DNA of 64,000 nt. Source: Mycolicibacterium wolinskyi (lineage in GTDB: Bacteria; Actinomycetota; Actinomycetes; Mycobacteriales; Mycobacteriaceae). Every line of letters begins with the position of its first letter. The first letter of the stretch is position 1. The position numbers and the translations under genes are program-made. Shown here in pieces: positions 54,921-63,348 of the stretch. The stretch lies in the NCBI RefSeq assembly GCF_002101965.1, contig NZ_LQQA01000029.1, positions 62,001 through 126,000 of the forward strand, given 5' to 3'. The notes beneath the pieces were generated by a model. It made no database searches, had not been told where the DNA came from, and saw only the letters and a list, made by a program, of their open reading frames with translations.

Positions 54921-55682
54921 ATGTTGTCTCAACAGGTTTTGCAGGAGCGGGCGTCGGCGCTGCTTGCGCTGCACCGGCCGGGCAACCCCGGCGTCCTGCC
55001 CACCGTCTGGGACGCCTGGTCGGCCAATCTGGCCGTCGAGGCGGGCTTCGCCGCACTCACCGTGGGTAGCCACCCGGTGGCCGATTCGATCGGCAAGGCC
55101 GACGGCGAGGTGATGTCGTTCGACGACCTGCTCACGCGCGTTCGTCAGATCACCGACGCCGTGGATGTTCCCGTGTCCGTGGACATCGAATCCGGTTACG
55201 GCGAGGCGCCGGCCCGCATCATCGAGGGTTTGTTGGATGTCGGCGCGGTCGGCTTCAACCTCGAGGACACCGTGCACAAGGACGGCGGCCGGCTGCGCAC
55301 CTCGGCCGAGCATGCGGCGTTGGTGGCTGAACTGCGTGCCGCGGCCGACGCCGCCGGAGTCCACGTCGTGATCAACGCACGTACCGACCTCTTCCTGCGC
55401 AACGACGGCGAGGACGCCGACCGTGTGGACCGTGCGATCGCGCGCCTGACCGAGGCGGCCGGCGCGGGGGCCGATTCGCTGTTCCCGGCCGGCCTGAAGG
55501 ATCCGGAAGGCTTGGCGCGCTTCACTTCTGCGGTACCGCTGCCCGTCAGTGTGACGGTACCGCCGGACTCCGCCGACCGGGCCGAGCTCGCGGCTCTCGG
55601 GGTCGGCCGCATCACCTTCGGGCCGTTTTTGCAGTGGGCGCTCACGGCCCAGGTCAAGGAGATCCTGTCGCGCTGGACCTAG
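54921..55682 (+). CDS. Isocitrate lyase/PEP mutase family protein
   Basis: A 253-aa TIM-barrel protein of the ICL/PEPM superfamily. Motifs: LPTVWDAWSANLAVEAGFAALTVGS, VPVSVDIESGYGEAP (metal-binding acidic residues), GFNLEDTVHKDG and VVINARTDLFL. The catalytic KKCG loop of isocitrate and methylisocitrate lyases is absent, so it is more like the oxaloacetate-hydrolase / carboxyvinyl-phosphonate-related branch with unknown substrate. It is divergent from sdh1 and may share the CRP-like site. Confidence 0.82.
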   Translation: MLSQQVLQERASALLALHRPGNPGVLPTVWDAWSANLAVEAGFAALTVGSHPVADSIGKADGEVMSFDDLLTRVRQITDAVDVPVSVDIESGYGEAPARIIEGLLDVGAVGFNLEDTVHKDGGRLRTSAEHAALVAELRAAADAAGVHVVINARTDLFLRNDGEDADRVDRAIARLTEAAGAGADSLFPAGLKDPEGLARFTSAVPLPVSVTVPPDSADRAELAALGVGRITFGPFLQWALTAQVKEILSRWT

Positions 55683-55767
55683 CCCGCCGGGGGTAGCCGC
55701 GCCGGATGTGTCCTGCCCGTAAATAATGTGGCCGTGGGGGTCACGACGAACAGGCAGGACATACGCC

Positions 55768-56271
55768 ATGGGTAGGCGCAGGAAATACGCAGCGACGATG
55801 GTGCCCGTGGTGGCGACCGCGGCGATGCTGAGCGGTATCGGCGCTCAGCCCGCCGCGGCCTCGGGAATGACGATGGTGCCGCTACAGAACGTCATCCGGC
55901 AGTGCGATTTCGTCATGGAGAACTTCCTGGTCGGCCATGGCAGCGGCACCGGTTCGGGATCCGTCGAGATCGGCGCGCCCGATTCCGGCACCGTGCGCGC
56001 CGACGTGCGTATGCAGACCGCGGATCCGAACACCGTCTACCAGGTGCGGCTGATCCAGACGCCGCGGTCGTCGGCGGCCACGTGCAACGCCGGTGATCCC
56101 GGTGTCGCGGCCGGGGTGTTGCACACCGACGGCGCGGGCACCGGTTTCACCACGGTCACGGGTCCACGGCAGCAGGGTTCGACCGGCGCGTGGGTGGTCG
56201 TCGAGGGCCCGCCTGCGCCCGGCAAGGTGCGCGGTGAGGTTTACAGCACGACGCTGCTGGTGAATCTCTGA
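55768..56271 (+). CDS. Small exported protein of unknown function
   Basis: A 167-aa protein with a clear Sec signal peptide: basic start (GRRRK), hydrophobic core (TMVPVVATAAMLSGIG), probable cleavage after QPAAA near residue 31. The mature part is Gly/Val/Thr-rich and predicted beta-rich, with two Cys residues (near 46 and 106) that could form a disulfide. No recognised domain. Ribosome site aggcagg. Confidence 0.7.
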   Translation: MGRRRKYAATMVPVVATAAMLSGIGAQPAAASGMTMVPLQNVIRQCDFVMENFLVGHGSGTGSGSVEIGAPDSGTVRADVRMQTADPNTVYQVRLIQTPRSSAATCNAGDPGVAAGVLHTDGAGTGFTTVTGPRQQGSTGAWVVVEGPPAPGKVRGEVYSTTLLVNL

Positions 56272-56330
56272 TCGCCGGATAACCGAAAGTCGATGCACTG
56301 CTGAGGGTTCCACCGGCTTCGTTCGGCGGA

Positions 56331-57239
56331 TCATCCGAGCCGGATTCGGACCGCCAGCCCCGCTGACGCGATCACCGCGGCACCGCCGAGCACCGTCACC
56401 CAGGTGAGACCCTCGTGCAGCATCAGCGCCGCCCAGCAGATGGTCATCACGGGCTGGACGAGTTGCACCTGGCTTACTTGGGCGATCGGACCGATCGCCA
56501 GGCCGCGGTACCACGCGAAGAAGCCGAGATACATGCTGACCGCGGCGAGGTAGGCGAACGCCGCCCACTGATTGGCGGTGGCGTGTGGCGGATGCTGTAT
56601 GACCGACACGCCGGTCAGCACGACCATGACCGGCGCCGCCACCACGAGCGCCCACGACACCGTCTGCCACGCCCCGAGTTCACGCGCGAGCAGCCCGCCC
56701 TCGGCGTAGCCGATCGCCGCCGCGACGACGGCCCCGAACAGCAACAGGTCGGCCCAGCTCAGATGCCCGAAACCGCCGCCGTGGATCATCGCGAACACCA
56801 CGGCGGCGACAGCGCCGATCCCGACCGCTACCCAGAAGGCCAGCGGTGGACGCTCGTGCCCGCGTAGCACGGCCGCGACCGCGGTCGCCGCGGGCAGCAA
56901 TGCGATGACCACGGCGCCGTGACTGGCGGGCACGGTTGTGAGCGCATACGACGTCAACAACGGGAAGCCTGCGACGATGCCGGCCGCGACGACTGCGAGC
57001 CGTATCCACTGCCTGCCGCGCGGTAGGGCCTGCCTGGTCAGGACGAGCGCGGTGGTGGCGAGCAGAGCGGCGACGACGGCGCGTCCGGCACCGATGAACA
57101 ACGGTGACAAACCGCCGACCGCGACGCGGGTGAACACGACTGTGAACGAGAAGGCCGTGACGCCGAGCAAACCCCACCAGAGCCCGGCTTGCGATAGCGG
57201 TGACCGCGACTGGGTAGTAGCGCTACTCTGATCCAACAT
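56331..57239 (-). CDS. EamA/DMT-family transporter
   Basis: A 302-aa membrane protein with ten hydrophobic helices in two EamA repeats (WGLLGVTAFSFTVVFTRVAVGG...; later LLLFGAVVAAAIGYAEGGLLARELG). Such proteins export metabolites or amino acids. The start ATG (57239) overlaps the start ATG of the divergent MocR regulator in the sequence CATG, so transcription is probably leaderless; a MocR controlling an adjacent exporter is a common pairing. Confidence 0.82.
   Translation of the reverse strand: MLDQSSATTQSRSPLSQAGLWWGLLGVTAFSFTVVFTRVAVGGLSPLFIGAGRAVVAALLATTALVLTRQALPRGRQWIRLAVVAAGIVAGFPLLTSYALTTVPASHGAVVIALLPAATAVAAVLRGHERPPLAFWVAVGIGAVAAVVFAMIHGGGFGHLSWADLLLFGAVVAAAIGYAEGGLLARELGAWQTVSWALVVAAPVMVVLTGVSVIQHPPHATANQWAAFAYLAAVSMYLGFFAWYRGLAIGPIAQVSQVQLVQPVMTICWAALMLHEGLTWVTVLGGAAVIASAGLAVRIRLG
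57216..57227. promoter_or_regulatory. Perfect 12-bp palindrome and -10 region at the EamA/MocR start
   Basis: AGTAGCGCTACT is a perfect palindrome ending 10 bp before the MocR ATG. It overlaps a -10-like TACTCT (57224-57229) suited to leaderless transcription of the regulator. On the other strand a TATCGT lies about 7 bp ahead of the EamA ATG. A MocR autoregulatory site is likely. Confidence 0.45.
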
Positions 57240-58650
57240 GGATAACGATAGCACTGAGCGGATCGTCAGCGGTCTGCGACAGTGGATCGCCACCGCACCG
57301 TCCGGTGCCCAACTGCCGTCCAACCGGGCGCTGGTGGCTCAGTACAACGCGAGCCCGGTCACGGTCGCCAAAGCGATGCGCACGCTGCGCGGCCTCGGTC
57401 TGGTGGAAAGCCGGCCAGGGGTCGGCACGTTCGTGCGGGCCGTCCGCACCGCCCGCCCGCCCGATTACGGTTGGCAGACGGCCGCATTGCGATCTCCGCA
57501 CGCCCGCATCCCGGTCCTGTCGACACCCCTGCGCAGCAGCGCCCCCGACGTCATCGGGCTGCACTCGGGCTACCCCGACCGCGAACTGTTGCCGCAACGC
57601 CTCGTGCGGGCCGCTGTCGCGCGGGCCGCGCGCGGCGACACCGCACTCAACCGATCGCCTGCGCCGGGCCTGCCGGAATTGCAGGCGTGGTTCGCGCAGG
57701 AGCTCGCCGAGGTGAGCCCGGCAAACGTCAGCGCGCCGTCACCGCGCGACGTGATCGTCCTGCCCGGCAGCCAGAGCGGGCTCAGCTCGACGTTCCGCGC
57801 GTTGGTCGGGTTCGGACAACCGTTGCTCATCGAATCGCCCAGTTACTGGGGTGCGATTCTCGCGGCCGCACAAGCGGGGGTGCGGCTGGTTCCGGTGCCG
57901 AGCGGCACGAGCGGGCCCGATCCCGACGAGCTTGCCCGGGCCTTCACCGAGACCGGCGCCAGGGTCTTCTACGCGCAACCCAACTTCGCGAATCCGACTG
58001 GCGCGCAATGGACTTCCGAGCGCGCCCAGCAGGTGCTCGACGTCGTGCGCAAGCACGGCGCGTTTCTCGTCGAGGACGACTGGGCGCACGACTTCGGTAT
58101 CGACACGACCGCGCGCCCGGTCGCCGCACATGACGACGGCGGCCACGTCATCTATCTGCGTTCGCTGACCAAGAGTGTGTCGCCGTCGATCCGGGTGGCG
58201 GCGATCATCGCCAGGGGACCCGCGCGTGAGCGCATCCTCGCCGATCGCGGCGCCGAGTCGATGTACGTCAGCGGGCTGTTGCAGGCCGCGGCACTCGACG
58301 TGGTGACGCAACCGGCCTGGCGCACCCATCTGCGTGATCTGGCCGAACAGCTGAAAGCCCGCCGCAACCTCCTGATCTCGTGCCTGGACGAACACGTCCC
58401 CGACGCGCATTTGGACCAGGTGCCCCGCGGTGGGCTGCACGTGTGGCTGCGATTGCCCGATGCCACCGATCTCGAGCGCCTGGCCCGCGATTGCGAAGCC
58501 GACGGGGTGCTGGTCGCGCCGGGTTCGGAATGGTTCCCCGCCGAGCCGGCAGGCCCGTTCCTGCGGTTGAACTACTCAGGCCCGGATCCGGCCCGTTTCG
58601 ACGAGGGTGCGCGCGTGATCGGGCAGGCCCTCGCGCGCCAGCACGGCTAG
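57238..58650 (+). CDS. MocR-family (GntR-aminotransferase fusion) transcriptional regulator
   Basis: A 470-aa regulator: GntR winged helix at about 5-75 (LPSNRALVAQYNASPVTVAKAMRTLRGLGLVESRPGVGTFV), then a class I aminotransferase-like domain (about 110-465) with PLP-binding Lys312 (RSLTKSVSPSIR) and ARVFYAQPNFANPTG. MocR proteins use PLP as a sensor and regulate PLP, GABA or amino acid export genes. Divergent from the EamA transporter with overlapping start codons, which it probably controls. Confidence 0.9.
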   Translation: MDNDSTERIVSGLRQWIATAPSGAQLPSNRALVAQYNASPVTVAKAMRTLRGLGLVESRPGVGTFVRAVRTARPPDYGWQTAALRSPHARIPVLSTPLRSSAPDVIGLHSGYPDRELLPQRLVRAAVARAARGDTALNRSPAPGLPELQAWFAQELAEVSPANVSAPSPRDVIVLPGSQSGLSSTFRALVGFGQPLLIESPSYWGAILAAAQAGVRLVPVPSGTSGPDPDELARAFTETGARVFYAQPNFANPTGAQWTSERAQQVLDVVRKHGAFLVEDDWAHDFGIDTTARPVAAHDDGGHVIYLRSLTKSVSPSIRVAAIIARGPARERILADRGAESMYVSGLLQAAALDVVTQPAWRTHLRDLAEQLKARRNLLISCLDEHVPDAHLDQVPRGGLHVWLRLPDATDLERLARDCEADGVLVAPGSEWFPAEPAGPFLRLNYSGPDPARFDEGARVIGQALARQHG

Positions 58651-58765
58651 CCGCACCTCACCGGCCCGCGACCTCACAGGTGCGTTCGGCAAACCGTGAG
58701 CACACCGTGATGGGCGCTTCACACAGCGCGACATTTCGGCAATATCGGCTTTTTAACCTCGCCGT

Positions 58766-61345
58766 ATGCAGTCAACAAAAAACGTCGTCGTCGTGGGCCA
58801 CGGCATGGTGGGCCACCGCTTCGTCGAGGCGTTGCGGGCCAGGGATGAGCAGGGCACCTGGCGGGTGACCGTCCTGTCCGAGGAGGCCGACGCCGCCTAC
58901 GACCGCGTCGGGCTGACCGGCTACACCGAGCACTGGGACCGGGCCCGGTTGGCGCTTCCGGGCAACGACTATGCGGGCGACGACCGCGTCGAGTTGAGGC
59001 TCGGCAGTGCGGTGGTCGAGATCGACCGCGCCGCCAAGACCGTGCGCACCGCCGACGGCGACTCCATCGACTACGACACCCTCGTGCTGGCGACCGGTTC
59101 GTACGCGTTCGTGCCGCCCGTGCCGGGCCACGACCTGCCGCACTGCCACGTCTACCGGACCCTCGACGATCTGGATGCCATCCGCGCCGGCGCACTCGCC
59201 GCGGTCGACTCCAAGACGCCGGTCGGCGTGGTGATCGGCGGCGGGCTGCTCGGCCTGGAAGCCGCCAACGCGTTGCGCGCGTTCGGGCTGACGACCCATG
59301 TGTTGGAGATGTCGCCGCACCTGATGGCGGCCCAGCTCGACCCAGCAGGCGGCGCACTGCTCAACCGGATGATCCGCGGTCTCGGTATCGAGGTGCACAC
59401 CGGGGTCGGCACCGAGAGCATCCAGCCGGTCCAGCGGAACAAGCCGCTGCGCAAGTCCGACATCGACGACTCCGTGCGGCTTTCGCTCAATGACGGCAGC
59501 AGTATCGACGCCGGCGTGGTCGTCTTCGCCGCCGGTGTGCGCCCGCGCGACGAACTGGCCCGCCAGGCCGGTCTCGACATCGCCCAACGCGGCGGTGTGC
59601 TCACCGATCTGTCTTGTGTCACAAGCGATCCGAGTATCTATGCGATCGGTGAGGTGGCCGCGATCGAGGGCCGCTGTTACGGCCTGGTCGGCCCCGGCTA
59701 CACGAGTGCCGAGGTCGTCGCCGACCGGCTGCTCGGCGGAGAGGCCGAATTCCCCGAGGCCGACATGTCCACCAAGCTCAAACTGCTCGGCGTCGATGTG
59801 GCGAGTTTCGGTGACGCCCAGGGGCGCACGCCCAACTGCCTGGACGTCGTGGTCAACGATCCGGTCAAGAAGACCTACGCCAAACTGGTTCTCTCGGATG
59901 ACGCCAAGACGCTTCTCGGCGGCATCCTGGTGGGCGACGCGTCGGCCTATGGCGTGCTGCGCCCGATGGTCGCGAGCGAGTTGCCCGGCGACCCACTGTC
60001 GTTGATCGCACCGGCGGCTGAAGGTGGAGCCGGGGCGTCCGCCCTCGGCGTCGGCGCATTGCCCGATATCGCGCAGATCTGCTCGTGCAACAACGTGACC
60101 AAGGGTGACTTGAAGGAGGCGATCTGCGGGGGCTGCGCCGATGTCGCCGGCCTGAAGAAGTGCACGCTGGCCGGCACGTCCTGCGGATCCTGTGTGCCGC
60201 TGCTCAAGCAGTTGCTGGAGGCCGAGGGCGTCGAGCAGTCCAAGGCGCTGTGCGAGCACTTCACCCAATCCCGGGCCGAGCTGTTCGAGATCATCAGCGC
60301 AACCGAGATCCGCACGTTCTCCGGTCTGATCGAGCAGTTCGGTACCGGAAAAGGTTGCGACATCTGCAAACCCACGATCGCGTCGATCCTGGCCTCGACG
60401 AGTTCCGACCACATCCTGGATGGCGAGCAGGCCTCACTACAGGACTCCAACGACCACTTCCTGGCCAATATCCAGAAGAACGGCAGTTATTCGGTGGTGC
60501 CGCGGTCGCCGGGCGGTGAGATCACCCCGGAACAGCTGATCCTGATCGGCGAGATCGCAAGGGATTTCGACCTTTACACCAAGATCACCGGCGGGCAGCG
60601 GATCGACATGTTCGGTGCTCGCGTCGAACAGCTACCGGAGATCTGGCGGCGGCTGGTCGAGGGCGGCATGGAGTCCGGCCACGCGTACGGCAAATCGCTG
60701 CGCACGGTGAAGAGCTGCGTGGGCAGCACGTGGTGCCGCTACGGTCAACAGGATTCGGTGAACATGGCCGTCGAGATCGAGAAGCGCTATCGGGGTCTGC
60801 GTGCCCCGCACAAGATCAAGATGGCCGTCTCGGGCTGCGCGCGCGAATGTGCCGAAGCGCAGAGCAAAGACGTCGGCATCATCGCCACCGAGCAGGGCTG
60901 GAACCTCTACGTGTGCGGCAACGGCGGAATGTCGCCGCGGCACGCGCAGCTACTGGCCGGCGACCTCGACGACGAGACGCTGATCCGCTACATCGACCGC
61001 TTCCTGATGTTCTACATCCGTACCGCGGATCGGCTGCAGCGCACCGCGCCGTGGTTGGAGGCCATGGACGGCGGGCTCGACCACCTGCGTGACGTCGTGT
61101 GCAACGATTCCCTCGGCCTGGCGTCGGAGTTCGAGGCGGCCATGGAGCGCCACGTCGCGGGCTATGCCTGCGAATGGAAGGGCGTGCTGGAGGATCCGGA
61201 GAAGCTCTCGCGTTTCGTGTCGTTCGTCAACGCGCCCGATGTGGCCGATCCGACCATCACGTTCACCGAGCGCGCCGGCCGCAAGGTGCCGGGCGCGACC
61301 GATATCGGGATGCCGAAGGTTCGCGGATTCCAGGAGGCGAAATGA
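58766..61345 (+). CDS. nirB: Assimilatory nitrite reductase large subunit NirB
   Basis: An 859-aa cytoplasmic enzyme reducing nitrite to ammonium with NAD(P)H. Domain order: FAD/NAD(P) oxidoreductase (VVVGHGMVGHRF near 8-19; second motif VVIGGGLLGLEAA near 155), BFD-like [2Fe-2S] domain (ICSCNNV...CGGC...CTLAGTSCGSC, about 433-475), then siroheme/[4Fe-4S] reductase with Cys651, Cys657, Cys691 and Cys695 (SCVGSTWC, SGCARECAEA). nirD overlaps its stop (ATGA). In M. smegmatis nitrite assimilation is under GlnR and NnaR; I could not pick a certain box in the 115-bp upstream gap. Confidence 0.95.
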   Translation: MQSTKNVVVVGHGMVGHRFVEALRARDEQGTWRVTVLSEEADAAYDRVGLTGYTEHWDRARLALPGNDYAGDDRVELRLGSAVVEIDRAAKTVRTADGDSIDYDTLVLATGSYAFVPPVPGHDLPHCHVYRTLDDLDAIRAGALAAVDSKTPVGVVIGGGLLGLEAANALRAFGLTTHVLEMSPHLMAAQLDPAGGALLNRMIRGLGIEVHTGVGTESIQPVQRNKPLRKSDIDDSVRLSLNDGSSIDAGVVVFAAGVRPRDELARQAGLDIAQRGGVLTDLSCVTSDPSIYAIGEVAAIEGRCYGLVGPGYTSAEVVADRLLGGEAEFPEADMSTKLKLLGVDVASFGDAQGRTPNCLDVVVNDPVKKTYAKLVLSDDAKTLLGGILVGDASAYGVLRPMVASELPGDPLSLIAPAAEGGAGASALGVGALPDIAQICSCNNVTKGDLKEAICGGCADVAGLKKCTLAGTSCGSCVPLLKQLLEAEGVEQSKALCEHFTQSRAELFEIISATEIRTFSGLIEQFGTGKGCDICKPTIASILASTSSDHILDGEQASLQDSNDHFLANIQKNGSYSVVPRSPGGEITPEQLILIGEIARDFDLYTKITGGQRIDMFGARVEQLPEIWRRLVEGGMESGHAYGKSLRTVKSCVGSTWCRYGQQDSVNMAVEIEKRYRGLRAPHKIKMAVSGCARECAEAQSKDVGIIATEQGWNLYVCGNGGMSPRHAQLLAGDLDDETLIRYIDRFLMFYIRTADRLQRTAPWLEAMDGGLDHLRDVVCNDSLGLASEFEAAMERHVAGYACEWKGVLEDPEKLSRFVSFVNAPDVADPTITFTERAGRKVPGATDIGMPKVRGFQEAK

Positions 61346-61713
61346 CATTGCTCGACGATCGTGAAGACTCCCATGCGCAAACCCTTTCGGAGTGGACGAC
61401 AGCGTGCCGCTACGACTTTCTGATGCCGTGCCGCGGCGTCGCGGTGTTGTTGCCGGACGGCGCTCAGGCGGCATTGTTCCGACTCGATGACGGTTCGTTG
61501 CACGCCGTGGGCAACATCGACCCGTTCTCGGGTGCGGCGGTGATGTCGCGCGGAATCGTCGGGGACCGTGGCGGCCGGGCAACCGTGCAGTCACCGATCA
61601 AGAAACAGGCGTTCGCGTTCGACGACGGCAGCTGCCTCGACGACGCGGCGGTGTCGATTCCCGTTTACCGAACCCGGGTCACATCCGCGGGAATCGTCCA
61701 GATCGCGGCTTGA
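61342..61713 (+). CDS. nirD: Nitrite reductase small subunit NirD
   Basis: A 123-aa Rieske-fold subunit without the Cys/His cluster ligands, as is normal for NirD (PCRGVAVLLPDGAQAALFRLDDGSLHAVGNIDPFSGAAVMSRGIVGDRGG). The ATG lies in the nirB stop region (ATGA) with ribosome site caggagg in the nirB end. Its stop is directly next to that of the convergent small gene at 61714. Confidence 0.93.
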   Translation: MTLLDDREDSHAQTLSEWTTACRYDFLMPCRGVAVLLPDGAQAALFRLDDGSLHAVGNIDPFSGAAVMSRGIVGDRGGRATVQSPIKKQAFAFDDGSCLDDAAVSIPVYRTRVTSAGIVQIAA

Positions 61714-61965
61714 TCAGTCGGCGCGTGTCCAGTGGGCGTCACGACCAGGAAGTTTGCGGCGGCGCACGTCACCGCGGCGTTCGAGAACCGTCAGGTTCCG
61801 GTACACCGCCTCGATCACGACGGGTTCCCGGAAGTGCTCGTGGATGTGGTCGCGCAACTGCGCGGTCGACATGGGTTTCTTGCTGCTTTCCAGGGCGCTG
61901 AGCAGGTTCTGACGCAGCCGCTCCGCAGGTGCTGAGTCAGGCACTGGCACAGCAGTTTTGGCCAT
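61714..61965 (-). CDS. Small winged-helix-like protein of unknown function
   Basis: An 83-aa protein whose central part (STAQLRDHIHEHFREPVVIEAVYRNLTVLERRGDVRRRKLPG) looks like a winged helix similar to the DNA-binding half of Fur/MarR-type proteins. It may be a minimal DNA-binding protein; no sensor or metal site is present. It converges on nirD with no spacer. The ATG at 61965 is preferred; a GTG six bases upstream is possible. Confidence 0.6.
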   Translation of the reverse strand: MAKTAVPVPDSAPAERLRQNLLSALESSKKPMSTAQLRDHIHEHFREPVVIEAVYRNLTVLERRGDVRRRKLPGRDAHWTRAD

Positions 61966-62283
61966 TATCACGCGCTGCGCAGCCCGGTCTTGTCACCTGC
62001 AACCTACCCATACCCCCGCACACTCCGGACAACGATCGACATAACGATAGCTGAGTACAACTCGCCTATTCACTCGGAGATCTGCCACGTGCGCGTCAAT
62101 AACTTGGGTTACAAAGTTAACCACCTGCACAGGCCGTGTTTTGATCGTGATCTTTGCCAAAGTGAACAACAGTTGAACAACGGTGGCGGTGCCGGGTGAT
62201 GCCCAACTGGCTAACTAGAGATGTTCGCTGGAGATGTTTAGACTCGCACCCGAGGGGGAACCTTCGAACGGGGGTGATGAGTA
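61966..62283. other. 318-bp gap between the small winged-helix gene and the membrane protein gene
   Basis: AT-richer than its surroundings. It contains GGTTACAAAGTTAACC (about 62112-62127), an imperfect inverted repeat that could be a regulator site, and an ACGATnGACATAACGATAG stretch near 62031. No gene fits. Promoters of both flanking genes must lie here. Confidence 0.35.
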
Positions 62284-62922
62284 ATGCTCGGGCGGTCGAT
62301 CCTGAATCTGCTGGGCGCGTCGGCAGTGCTCGGCGCGTTGGTTGCTGTGGCGCTGCCGCTTGGCCTGAACGCGGTCGATCGGACGGGGCAACCCATCCCG
62401 TGTGGCAGCGCTTTCAGCCCCGATTACGAGGTCGCGGCCAAGCAGGATCTGCTCAACCTCGACCAGCACACCCTGGCGGGGCCGGCGTTCGCTACGAGTG
62501 ACTACGTCGCACAGTGTGCTGGATTGGTCACCGATCGCAGAAGTGTGGCGCTGTCGGTCGGCGGCGGCGGTGCCGCGCTGTTGCTGACGGTGTTTGCTGT
62601 GCCTTACGCGGTCAGAATGGTGAGCTCACGCCGCGGCAGGAAGGCTGAGTACGCCCGCCCGGCGGAACCGGTTCGCGATCAGTCTGACCATGCCCGGATG
62701 GGTGCCCAGTGGGTCACTCACCAGGTCGGCACCGGAAGCACGCAGCCGATCCTGGAAAAGTCCGTCGGCGAGCAAATAGGAAGCAACAACTACGCGGCGC
62801 GGACGCGAGGAGCAGATGGAGTCGCCGCCGCTGCGGCGGCGTTGCGCCGCGACGGCGTCGGCCACGCTGGGGGCGCCGGTGGCGGCGTAGGCCAGTTCTA
62901 CGCGGTCGCCGGTAACGGCTGA
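62284..62922 (+). CDS. Membrane protein of unknown function, 3' part antisense to the chelatase gene
   Basis: A 212-aa frame. Residues 9-30 and about 88-108 are hydrophobic helices, with an extracytoplasmic loop holding two Cys residues (near 40 and 78) that may form a disulfide, then a basic RRGRK stop-transfer. From about residue 114 the frame runs opposite to the chelatase gene (62626-63348) and becomes low-complexity (Gly/Ala-rich), so this tail may be a chance extension of an older, shorter gene. The ATG has ribosome site gggggtgatgagta. Confidence 0.6.
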   Translation: MLGRSILNLLGASAVLGALVAVALPLGLNAVDRTGQPIPCGSAFSPDYEVAAKQDLLNLDQHTLAGPAFATSDYVAQCAGLVTDRRSVALSVGGGGAALLLTVFAVPYAVRMVSSRRGRKAEYARPAEPVRDQSDHARMGAQWVTHQVGTGSTQPILEKSVGEQIGSNNYAARTRGADGVAAAAAALRRDGVGHAGGAGGGVGQFYAVAGNG

Positions 62923-63348
62923 CAGCATCGCCGCGGTGCGGCGCAGATCGGACTGCGCGCCCGGGTCTGACGTTCCCGCCGCGGCCAGGATCACCGAATC
63001 CCCTGGGCGCCAGCCCGACTCGACCAGGCGGTCGGCGATGACCCGAACGGTGCCGAGACAGGGACCAAGCGGAGGCGTGATGCTGACCAGCGGATGCCCG
63101 CTGGCAGCGACGTGGGCGGGCACATCGACGCGGACGTGGTAGCCCGCGGCCAGGAACGCAGGAACCAGGACCGCGGGCCGGTCCGTCGGCAGCGTGGCGA
63201 GTACCTCTGCGGGGGTCGGCCCGAGCACGTCGATGAACGAGACGTGCACCCTGCGGTCGAGCAGCCCGGCCACCCGGTCGGCCAGATCGCCGATCATCGC
63301 GACGCCGCCGGGCTTGCGGGTTCCGTGTGCGACCAATACCAGGCTCAT
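62626..63348 (-). CDS. Sirohydrochlorin chelatase (CbiX/SirB-like)
   Basis: A 240-aa protein of the CbiX family that inserts metal into sirohydrochlorin. His8 in LVLVAHGTRKPGG and His in LAAGYHVRVDVPAHV are the family's metal/porphyrin residues, and DPLGTHPGMVRLI is a second half-motif. The product would be siroheme for NirB nearby. The ATG overlaps the stop of nnaR (ATGA), so the two are cotranscribed, as for Rv0259c-Rv0260c. Confidence 0.83.
   Translation of the reverse strand: MSLVLVAHGTRKPGGVAMIGDLADRVAGLLDRRVHVSFIDVLGPTPAEVLATLPTDRPAVLVPAFLAAGYHVRVDVPAHVAASGHPLVSITPPLGPCLGTVRVIADRLVESGWRPGDSVILAAAGTSDPGAQSDLRRTAAMLSAVTGDRVELAYAATGAPSVADAVAAQRRRSGGDSICSSRPRRVVVASYLLADGLFQDRLRASGADLVSDPLGTHPGMVRLIANRFRRAGVLSLPAAA

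Noticed and set aside
58651..58765. A GlnR box in front of nirB
   Set aside because: GlnR control is expected from the literature, but no stretch matched the consensus well enough to place it by eye.
62112..62127. GGTTACAAAGTTAACC as a fourth member of the TTAC-N6-GTAA operator set
   Set aside because: The right arm reads TTAACC rather than GTAA at the required spacing, and the neighbouring genes are not lipid genes.
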